Shown here one piece after another: positions 1-6,588 of a stretch of 9,097 nt of DNA. The notes beneath the pieces were generated by a model, which was not told the DNA's origin, ran no database searches, and saw nothing but the letters and a program-made list of their open reading frames with translations. Position numbers and translations under genes: made by a program. The DNA is taken from contig VMCW01000029.1 of NCBI GenBank assembly GCA_008081175.1, positions 1-9,097 of the forward strand. The letters are read 5' to 3'. Source of the stretch: Flavobacteriaceae bacterium. GTDB taxonomy: Bacteria > Bacteroidota > Bacteroidia > Flavobacteriales > Flavobacteriaceae. Every line of letters starts with the position of its first letter. Positions within the stretch are counted from its first letter, which is position 1.

Positions 1-1
1 A

Positions 2-2380
2 GAGGTCAAAAAAGACAATACAGCAGATGTTTTGGATGCTATTCGTAAATCGGACAGCGGCGACCGACTTCTTTTGTTAGCTCCCGTTGAAGAAGAGCCC
101 AAGCGTTCACTAAAAGATAAAATTAAAATTTTTATTCAACAGGGGTTTGCACGCATACATCACAAAGGAGAAACAATAAATCTTGATCAACTTGAAAAAG
201 CACCCACCGAATCTTTTGAGTTAGTAATTGACCGTTTGGTCGTTCGTCATGAAGAGGATTTTTATAATCGAGTAGCTGATGCTGTCGAAATGGCTTTTTT
301 TGAAGGTAAAGGACAGTGTTCAATTCTCTTTCTTAAAAACAATAAAAGACAAACCTTTTCCAATAAATTCGAATTGGATGGAATGCAGTTCAGCCAGCCC
401 AACGTTCATTTATTTAGTTTTAATAATCCTCTTGGTGCCTGCCCTGTTTGTGAGGGCTTTGGAGACGTAATAGGAATAGACCCAGAACTGGTCATACCCG
501 ATACAAGCAAATCTGTATTCGAGCACGCCATAGTCCCTTGGAGAGGAAGCAGTATGGAAAACTACTACAAAAAGCTTGTAAACAATGCTTATCTTTTTGA
601 CTTTCCTATACATAAACCCTATTTCCAACTTACAAAAGAACAAAAGGATTTACTGTGGAAAGGCAATAGTTATTTTACTGGAATTCACGCTTTTTTTAAT
701 CGAATTGAAAAAAAGAATTACAAAATTCAAAATCGTGTATTACTCTCCCGTTACAGAGGTAAAACTTCTTGTACAGCTTGTGAGGGTTCACGTTTGAAAG
801 AGGATTCTAATTATGTGAAAATAAATGATAAGAGCCTCGGCGAACTCCTTCAACTTCCTTTGGACCATCTCGCCGACTTTTTTGGCTCATTACAATTAAA
901 TGCTCACGATCAGATCATTGCAGAGCGATTACTTGTTGAAATTAATAGTAGGCTAAAATTTGTTCAACAAGTCGGACTGGGGTATCTCACATTAAACCGT
1001 AGGTCGAACACACTTTCAGGAGGAGAATCACAAAGGATTCAGCTTGCTACTTCTTTAGGAAGCAGTTTGGTGGGCTCTATGTACATTTTGGACGAACCCT
1101 CCATTGGACTTCACTCACGGGATAATGAACGCTTAATTCAAGTGCTAAAAAACTTAAGAAATCTAGGGAATACCGTTATTGTAGTAGAGCACGATGAAGA
1201 AATCATGTATGCTGCAGATGAAGTAATAGATATTGGGCCTGAAGCAGGAAGTCTTGGAGGAGAGATTATTGCCCAGGGGCCGATTAAATCAATTTTAAAA
1301 AGCAATGGACTTACATCGGCATATTTGAATGGAACTTATAAAATAGAAGTTCCAAAAAAAAGACGCACTTCCAAGAAAAAAATAGAATTGATCGGTGCAA
1401 GAGAGCAAAACTTAAAAAATATTGATGTAGAGATTCCTTTAGGTGTTTTGACTGTTGTGAGTGGTGTTTCTGGTAGTGGAAAGTCTAGTTTAGTCAAAAA
1501 AATTCTGTATCCTGCTCTGTTAAGGGCTTTTGATATTTACAGCGAAAAGCCAGGTTCATTTACAGAAATCAAAGGAGACATAAGCACTTTAAAAAGCGTT
1601 GAGTTTGTAGATCAAAACCCCATTGGTCGTTCCTCGCGTTCAAATCCAGTAACCTACATCAAAGCTTATGATGAGATACGAGCTCTTTTTTCTTCATTAC
1701 CCCTTTCAAAGAACAGAAATTACCAGCCAAAACATTTCTCTTTTAATGTTGACGGAGGTCGTTGTGATCATTGTAAAGGCGAGGGGACTATTACGATTGA
1801 AATGCAATTTATGGCTGATGTTGTATTGGAATGCGAGCACTGTAATGGAAAGAGATTTAAAAAAGAACTTCTAGAAGTAAAATTTCATGATGTTACTATA
1901 GACAAACTTTTGCGAATGACTGTTGACGATGCTATTGCATTTTTCAATCTTCATAACGAAAAGAAAATCACACAAAAATTGAAACCACTTCAAGATGTAG
2001 GTTTGGGCTACGTCACTTTGGGACAATCTTCTGCAACTCTGTCCGGTGGTGAGGCGCAAAGGATCAAACTAGCGTCCTTTATCAGTCAAGGAACTTCTAA
2101 AGAAAAAGTGCTTTTTATTTTTGATGAGCCAACAACAGGATTACACTTCCATGACATACAAAAGCTTTTAACCTCATTTAATGCTCTAATCGAAAAAGGA
2201 CATAGCATTGTTGTAGTTGAACATAATTTAGAACTCATAAAATGTGCTGATCATCTGATTGACCTTGGTCCTGAAGCAGGTGAGGCAGGGGGATATCTTG
2301 TGGGTCAAGGGACTCCAGAATTTATAGCGTCACTTCCTCATTCACATACAGGAAACTACCTAGCTAAAAAATTAAACTAG
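2..2380 (+). CDS. uvrA: UvrABC system protein A (excinuclease ABC subunit A), 5'-truncated by window edge
   Basis: DNA-damage recognition ATPase of nucleotide excision repair; it acts in the cytoplasm as a dimer and loads UvrB. The frame is open from base 2, and about 140 N-terminal residues with the first Walker A motif lie outside the window. Numbering from the TTG codon at 32 (an internal Leu, not a start): UvrB-binding/insertion region about 20-110, CPVC 137-140, CTAC 247-250, first ABC signature LSGGE 328-332 with Walker B ILDEPS following, second Walker A GVSGSGKSS 478-486, second zinc finger C578/C581 and C601/C604, second signature LSGGE 670-674, Walker B FIFDEP 695-700. The sequence resembles the Bacteroidota form of UvrA (FIFDEPTTGLHFHDI). 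The CxxC normally found just after the FSNKF-type motif is replaced by ELDG (114-117), so the first zinc site is incomplete. The TAG stop at 2378-2380 lies inside the 3' end of the convergent flippase gene. Identity is very secure; which of possibly several UvrA paralogues this is cannot be told here. Confidence 0.97.
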   Translation, partial: EVKKDNTADVLDAIRKSDSGDRLLLLAPVEEEPKRSLKDKIKIFIQQGFARIHHKGETINLDQLEKAPTESFELVIDRLVVRHEEDFYNRVADAVEMAFFEGKGQCSILFLKNNKRQTFSNKFELDGMQFSQPNVHLFSFNNPLGACPVCEGFGDVIGIDPELVIPDTSKSVFEHAIVPWRGSSMENYYKKLVNNAYLFDFPIHKPYFQLTKEQKDLLWKGNSYFTGIHAFFNRIEKKNYKIQNRVLLSRYRGKTSCTACEGSRLKEDSNYVKINDKSLGELLQLPLDHLADFFGSLQLNAHDQIIAERLLVEINSRLKFVQQVGLGYLTLNRRSNTLSGGESQRIQLATSLGSSLVGSMYILDEPSIGLHSRDNERLIQVLKNLRNLGNTVIVVEHDEEIMYAADEVIDIGPEAGSLGGEIIAQGPIKSILKSNGLTSAYLNGTYKIEVPKKRRTSKKKIELIGAREQNLKNIDVEIPLGVLTVVSGVSGSGKSSLVKKILYPALLRAFDIYSEKPGSFTEIKGDISTLKSVEFVDQNPIGRSSRSNPVTYIKAYDEIRALFSSLPLSKNRNYQPKHFSFNVDGGRCDHCKGEGTITIEMQFMADVVLECEHCNGKRFKKELLEVKFHDVTIDKLLRMTVDDAIAFFNLHNEKKITQKLKPLQDVGLGYVTLGQSSATLSGGEAQRIKLASFISQGTSKEKVLFIFDEPTTGLHFHDIQKLLTSFNALIEKGHSIVVVEHNLELIKCADHLIDLGPEAGEAGGYLVGQGTPEFIASLPHSHTGNYLAKKLN

Positions 2381-3835
2381 TCGTTTCTTGATTTTTTGAA
2401 TGATTTCTTCCATATCTGTTGACCAACGAAATACAAATAAGGGTATACAGAACAATCCTAAAATCATTAAGCTACGCAACGAAATTGAAATCCAAGGATT
2501 CCAAATGCTGGGCATCAAGGATGTTATCACATAAATCAATGCTCCACTTCCTACCACCCCTAGTGTCTTTAGAGAATACGGATGTATTTTAAACAAGTAG
2601 TGTACCAGTATTATTTTTGAAGTATTGATGAAAAGAAGTACAGCTAAGGTTGCAAATGCAGCCCCAATTATTCCGTAGGACTGAATAAAATAAAAATTCA
2701 ATATTACTGCCAAAACTGCAGAAGACACTGAAAACCAAAAAACATAGGAATAGTATTTGGAATTACTGATGATGTTATTCAAACACCCCATGGACATACT
2801 AAAAAGTTTACCAAAAGAAACAATAATAACAACTCCAATGGCTGAGGAATAGCCTTCTTGATTTATGAGCTGATAAAAATCATTTAAGTTGAGGTTAATT
2901 AACAAAAACAAGACTGTTGAAACGATCATCAGGTTGATACTGCTTTTCTTTAAAAGTCGTTCTAAACGAGCGCTGTCATTCTCATTCAAGGCTTTAGCCA
3001 CTAATGGACTGGTGATTTGAAACATTGCCCGCCCAGGAGCCTCAATAACAGCTGCTATGTAAAGCGCTACAGCATAAAAAGCAACATTGGCTTCTGTGGT
3101 TAAAGAAAAAATCATTGATTTATCAATATCCAATATGAAACTCGCTGCTGCTCCAGATAAGAAAATCAAAGAACTGTAGTGCAACATTGATTTCCATGAG
3201 ACTGGGAGTTTCCAATGAAAACTAGGAAAATAAACAGAAAAAGAATACAACATCACAATCATCAATCGCAAATAGTAACCACCAATGAGCAAATCGATAA
3301 AAAGATCTAGATCAATCCAATTGATTGCATAGGCCAAGAGCAATACAAATGTGAGCAGCCTGGGATATACTTCTTTTAAAAAATTTCCAAAAACAGATTT
3401 TAAATGAACACGTAACCAGCTAAAGAAAACCTCAAAATAGGCTGTAGCAATTGCAATTGATAAGATGAGAAATGGGAAACGCGCGACACCCTGATTGCCA
3501 TTCGATAAAAAATGAAGAATTTCATTATTAAAAAAATGATAAAGCGGTAGTAAAATCAACAGTATAAAAAGAGGTAAAAGCAGTGAAAACCAAAGTAATC
3601 GATCGCGTTCCTCTTTGCTTTTAGAGTCACTAAAATATTTTATCAAAGTATGTTGAACACCAAATGAGATAAAAGGCTGAATAAGGTTTGAATTTGCCAA
3701 AAGCGCTACTATCAATCCTTGAAACTCTTTTCCAGGAAAAGTAGGATACAAAAAAAGCATATTGGCTGCCCCAATCATAAAAGCAAAGCCTATACTTATC
3801 ACATTATAAATAGATTGTTTGGCAACGATACCCAT
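2372..3835 (-). CDS. MOP-superfamily polysaccharide/lipid flippase (Wzx/MATE-like membrane protein)
   Basis: Predicted 487-residue inner-membrane protein with about 12-14 hydrophobic segments spread over its full length (for example 8-30, 82-100, 119-138, 158-172, 221-236, 299-315, 365-385, 388-404, 452-469) and a short basic C-terminus (KIKKRLV). Length and layout fit the oligosaccharide flippase/polysaccharide biosynthesis families, which move lipid-linked sugars across the inner membrane. Family-like features are the charged D236/D238-K239 in the middle of the protein, followed by a segment with APGRAMFQITSPLVAKAL, and the late NFYFIQSYGIIGAAFATLA stretch (380-398). The ATG at 3835 lies 4 nt after the stop of the YfhO-family gene, with no good Shine-Dalgarno sequence, so translational coupling is likely. 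The TAA stop at 2374-2372 overlaps the uvrA end by 9 bp. The transported substrate cannot be deduced. A role in envelope polysaccharide or glycolipid export is inferred from the family and the neighbour. Confidence 0.88.
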   Translation of the reverse strand: MGIVAKQSIYNVISIGFAFMIGAANMLFLYPTFPGKEFQGLIVALLANSNLIQPFISFGVQHTLIKYFSDSKSKEERDRLLWFSLLLPLFILLILLPLYHFFNNEILHFLSNGNQGVARFPFLILSIAIATAYFEVFFSWLRVHLKSVFGNFLKEVYPRLLTFVLLLAYAINWIDLDLFIDLLIGGYYLRLMIVMLYSFSVYFPSFHWKLPVSWKSMLHYSSLIFLSGAAASFILDIDKSMIFSLTTEANVAFYAVALYIAAVIEAPGRAMFQITSPLVAKALNENDSARLERLLKKSSINLMIVSTVLFLLINLNLNDFYQLINQEGYSSAIGVVIIVSFGKLFSMSMGCLNNIISNSKYYSYVFWFSVSSAVLAVILNFYFIQSYGIIGAAFATLAVLLFINTSKIILVHYLFKIHPYSLKTLGVVGSGALIYVITSLMPSIWNPWISISLRSLMILGLFCIPLFVFRWSTDMEEIIQKIKKRLV

Positions 3836-3839
3836 AGTT

Positions 3840-6278
3840 TCAGTCTGTTTTCCTAAAATACTGAAAGTATCCTAAAACTGTTGTAACCAAAATAAAAAGA
3901 ATAAAAGTAATCCATCGAATAGTGGTACCCCTACGAACCACTTCAGGTTCAAAAACAAATTCTATGATTTTTGACTGGGCTGAGACAGACAATCCTCTCA
4001 AAACATAATTTACGTGATAAATGGGTACTGAAACACCGTCAATTTTGGCTGTCCAACCTTTGGGGTAAAACATTTCAGAAAAAACTACGAAAGCTGGGTT
4101 AGGTGTATTTACTTTATAGGTTAAATGATCAGGCTTTGAATCTACCAATGTAATTTCTGCTTCTGATGAGTGCACGTATGTTTTATTATAAGTCTCTGAA
4201 AGGTCATCTTTTAACAGGAGTGCTGTTGTTTTAAAATCTGTGTTTTTCATAGCAAGAAGCATCTCATCAGGGCTATCAACGGTTTTTAGATCTGTGACAA
4301 ACCATGCAGGACCTAAGGCATTGGGGTTTAGCAAGGGTTTTAAGCTTCCCTCCTCTTGATCTCGGTATAAAATGTATTTGACATTTAAAAAATCTAATAT
4401 TCCCGCATTCTGTTGGGCAGTATAGGTCTTAAATAATTCTTCAAATCGTCTTGGTTTTGCTCCATGGTAACCTCCTATGGCATTGTGAAAGTAGGAGGTT
4501 CGTGCTCCTGTAAGTCCTAAGTCTACTTCAAACACACGATATCTACTGCTGTCTTGCAGAATACTTCTGTCTGCAGCAGTGAGCTGAAAAGGAATTTGAG
4601 CCTGTCTAGGCGTAACAAACGACTCGCGATCTATATAACGATTCGACACCCCAATCAAATCAAACAGTACAACAATAAGCAATAAACCAATTGCAAATTC
4701 TCTCTTTAATTTAGCAATCAAATACAGATATACCACCCCTATCAAAATGATACAATACACTATGGCGCGAATCAAGTCTGCTTGAAAAATAGATTTGCGT
4801 GCAGCTACAATTTCAGAAACAAATACGGCTCCGTAGAGTTCCTTAAAATAGTCATCGTTTTGACCTGTAAAGCTTAGCGCTCCTTGAAACAAAAAAACAG
4901 CAGCTAAGAGTAGCATTGGGAACAAGGCAATCTTTAAAAACTTTTTTAAAGGTGTTTTATCCTTTTGATCATAGAATAATTTACTTACTCCTAATGATGC
5001 CAAAACGGGAATACAAAGCTCCAATACAACTTGTATGGAAGAGACCGCTCTAAATTTATTGTATAGTGGGAAGTTTTGGATAAAAAAATCAGTCAGTATA
5101 CTAAAGTTTTTTCCCCAGGAGAGGAGTAAAGAAAAAAGGATTCCAAGGGCCAGAGCATTCCTCAATGGTCCTTTTACCAAGAAAAAACCTAGAATAGCGA
5201 AAAAAAACAGGGATATTCCTATGTAAGCAGGTGCTTCCAAAATAGGTTGTTCACCCCAATAGGTAGGAACATTTTCAGAAAATGCCAAAGCTTGTTCTGC
5301 TGAACCCCCCATTTCAATTAAAAAATCATAAACACCGTGATCCGTACCTAAATTTTCACTTGATCCCCCACCCTGAATTCTTGGTACTATTAAATTCAAA
5401 CTTTCAAAAATACCATAGCTGTATTCTGTAATGTAATCATAATCTAGACCCGTTGTTTGCTCCTTTGGGGTTCCATCAGGATTGAATTGCAAATCGCTCT
5501 TCCCACGAGTACTAAATTCAGTATATTCTGCTGTAGCTAGTAAAGGTGTTGTGTTTAGTCCTAATGCCATGATGCCAGAACCAATTAATCCCAATACTGA
5601 TAGCAGAAAGAATTTCAATTGTTTTTTCTTTAGAGCATCATAGGCATAAACCAGTACAAAAACCCCCATCAACATCAAAAGGTAATAGGTCATTTGATAG
5701 TGATTGGCGCGTATTTGCATTCCTAGAGCGATACTACTTAGTAAAAAACCCCAAAACCATTTTCTCCGGAATAAAAGGATCATACCAGAAAGCACAAATG
5801 GGAAAAAACTAATAGCCAGTGCTTTCGTATTGTGCCCTACCTGCAATATAATTAATAAATAAGTTGAAAAACCAAATCCGACTGCTCCAAATAATGCAGC
5901 AGGCCAAGGTATTTTAATTAATAGAAGCAGCAAGTAACCTCCCAACAAATACAAAAAAAGTATATGAGCCGGACGGGGTAAGATTCTTACAAAGGAATAA
6001 ATTGGACTTAAAAAATCAGCAGGATATTCGGCTCCCAGTTGATAGGTTGGCATCCCTCCAAAAGCATTGTCAATCCAATAGGTTTCATCACCAGTAGTCT
6101 TTCTGTATTCCTTGAGCTGTCTTGACATCCCTTCATACTGTCTAATGTCAGACTGTATTAGAGTTTTACCAGAAATCAAAGGATAATAAAACATAAGAGC
6201 ACTCACTGCAAAACCAATGATGATTATTGCATGAGGAAAAAATAAAGAACGGAAAAAGGAACTATTCCACTTCTTCAT
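3840..6278 (-). CDS. YfhO-family polytopic membrane protein (GT-C-like glycosyltransferase candidate)
   Basis: Large inner-membrane protein of 812 residues from ATG 6278. A TM helix at about 15-35 is followed by a loop with QSDIRQYEGM (42-51), WIDNAFGGM and FGGMPTYQLG (73-82), then many TM helices to about 540, a soluble region of about 230 residues with YFHNAIGGYHGA (596-607) and FYPKGW (737-742), and a last TM helix near 788-806. This matches YfhO proteins. In Bacillus subtilis YfhO takes part in GlcNAc decoration of lipoteichoic acid as the GT-C partner of CsbB; a flavobacterium lacks that acceptor, so the substrate here is unknown. The acidic residues of the first loop (SDI, WIDN) sit where GT-C enzymes carry their catalytic Asp; this is inference. 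Start choice: ATG 6278 overlaps the DUF4834 gene by 17 nt. An in-frame GTG at 6293 would add five residues (MNTLI) and extend the overlap to 32 nt. AGGTGA lies 11 nt before the ATG, which favours it. The flippase gene begins 4 nt after the stop. Confidence 0.9.
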   Translation of the reverse strand: MKKWNSSFFRSLFFPHAIIIIGFAVSALMFYYPLISGKTLIQSDIRQYEGMSRQLKEYRKTTGDETYWIDNAFGGMPTYQLGAEYPADFLSPIYSFVRILPRPAHILFLYLLGGYLLLLLIKIPWPAALFGAVGFGFSTYLLIILQVGHNTKALAISFFPFVLSGMILLFRRKWFWGFLLSSIALGMQIRANHYQMTYYLLMLMGVFVLVYAYDALKKKQLKFFLLSVLGLIGSGIMALGLNTTPLLATAEYTEFSTRGKSDLQFNPDGTPKEQTTGLDYDYITEYSYGIFESLNLIVPRIQGGGSSENLGTDHGVYDFLIEMGGSAEQALAFSENVPTYWGEQPILEAPAYIGISLFFFAILGFFLVKGPLRNALALGILFSLLLSWGKNFSILTDFFIQNFPLYNKFRAVSSIQVVLELCIPVLASLGVSKLFYDQKDKTPLKKFLKIALFPMLLLAAVFLFQGALSFTGQNDDYFKELYGAVFVSEIVAARKSIFQADLIRAIVYCIILIGVVYLYLIAKLKREFAIGLLLIVVLFDLIGVSNRYIDRESFVTPRQAQIPFQLTAADRSILQDSSRYRVFEVDLGLTGARTSYFHNAIGGYHGAKPRRFEELFKTYTAQQNAGILDFLNVKYILYRDQEEGSLKPLLNPNALGPAWFVTDLKTVDSPDEMLLAMKNTDFKTTALLLKDDLSETYNKTYVHSSEAEITLVDSKPDHLTYKVNTPNPAFVVFSEMFYPKGWTAKIDGVSVPIYHVNYVLRGLSVSAQSKIIEFVFEPEVVRRGTTIRWITFILFILVTTVLGYFQYFRKTD
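4469..4500. repeat. Perfect 9-bp inverted repeat inside the YfhO-family gene
   Basis: AACCTCCTA (4469-4477) and its exact complement TAGGAGGTT (4492-4500) are separated by 14 nt. In the mRNA the 3' arm is ATAGGAGGTT, a strong Shine-Dalgarno-like sequence, followed after TACC by an out-of-frame ATG. The segment encodes RTSYFHNAIGGYHG, a stretch that looks conserved in YfhO proteins, so the repeat may be a by-product of codon choice. No terminator-like T run follows. Confidence 0.4.
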
Positions 6279-6474
6279 AATCAATGTATTCACCTATAGA
6301 ATCAGAAACATTCTTTTTCTTTGGTGGACTTTTTTGAGCTTGTGGTGGTGTATGGTTTTGACTTGCTTTTTTAGCTAAACTAGAAAACAGTATTCTAAAA
6401 AGAAAAGGTGAGAGTAATCTGAGTAAATAAATAGCACCCAGAAAAAACAACAAAAACTTAAAAAGTACGCCCAA
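6262..6474 (-). CDS. DUF4834 family small membrane-anchored protein
   Basis: Protein of 70 residues with one N-terminal hydrophobic helix (about 3-30, rich in L and F, with arginines at R19 and R27), a polar Pro/Lys-rich linker (about 40-55, with PPQAQ and SPPKKK) and an acidic C-terminal motif GEYIDYEEVE. Helix, basic linker and a GEYxDYEE tail match the DUF4834 family, which I know mainly from Bacteroidota; its function is unknown. The start is a TTG at 6474: an in-frame TAA lies three codons upstream and no ATG or GTG intervenes, and family members usually begin MG plus hydrophobic residues, as here. It is the first gene of the operon with the YfhO-family and flippase genes. Its last codons overlap the YfhO start, and the bases coding for the DYEE tail also supply the ATG of the next gene. 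It may be a small membrane partner of the YfhO protein; this is inference from position only. Confidence 0.82.
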   Translation of the reverse strand: MGVLFKFLLFFLGAIYLLRLLSPFLFRILFSSLAKKASQNHTPPQAQKSPPKKKNVSDSIGEYIDYEEVE

Positions 6475-6491
6475 TGTGTTTTATTTAAGGT

Positions 6492-6520
6492 CAAATGTAA
6501 CCATTTCATCAGGAAACAAA
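6492..6520 (-). promoter_or_regulatory. Bacteroidota-type promoter for the DUF4834-YfhO-flippase operon
   Basis: On the minus strand a -33 element TTTG (6520-6517) is followed after 17 nt by TACATTTG (6499-6492), an exact match to the Bacteroidota -7 consensus TAnnTTTG. Transcription would begin near 6486-6489, leaving a leader of only about 12-15 nt before the TTG start at 6474. Both boxes and their spacing fit the consensus. No start-site data are available. Confidence 0.62.
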
Positions 6521-6576
6521 GCATTTTTATATTTCATTAACATTGCGAGTTAATAAAAAATCCTACAATCTTACCT

Positions 6577-6584
6577 TATATTTG
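6577..6584 (+). promoter_or_regulatory. Bacteroidota -7 box for the outer-membrane protein operon, probably leaderless
   Basis: TATATTTG is an exact match to TAnnTTTG and ends only 4 nt before the ATG at 6589. Transcription would start at or within about two bases of the start codon, giving a leaderless or nearly leaderless mRNA. No TTG or TTTG lies at the usual 17-23 nt upstream; the nearest TTG (6543-6545) is 31 nt away. The -33 element is therefore weak or absent and the call rests on the -7 box alone. Confidence 0.5.
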
Positions 6585-6588
6585 CAGC

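Noticed and set aside
2..13. 12-base direct repeat GAGGTCAAAAAA, also at 7880-7891
   Set aside because: Both copies lie inside unrelated coding sequences and are largely an A run; chance is sufficient.
410..643. Minus-strand open frame opposite uvrA, and similar short frames at 132-323, 279-470, 585-797, 1668-1874 and 1871-2059
   Set aside because: All lie inside a strongly recognised UvrA reading frame, show no family motif and have no promoter or start signal of their own.
2357..2381. CTAG...CTAG near the uvrA/flippase junction as a bidirectional terminator
   Set aside because: Only four base pairs can form, with an AT-rich loop and no proper T tract after a stable stem.
5035..5226. Plus-strand 63-codon open frame inside the YfhO-family gene
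   Set aside because: It is antisense to a conserved membrane-protein region; its Lys/Arg-rich sequence is what the complement of Phe/Leu codons gives.
6543..6545. TTG as the -33 element for the plus-strand promoter
   Set aside because: Its spacing of 31 nt to the -7 box is well outside the usual 17-23 nt range.
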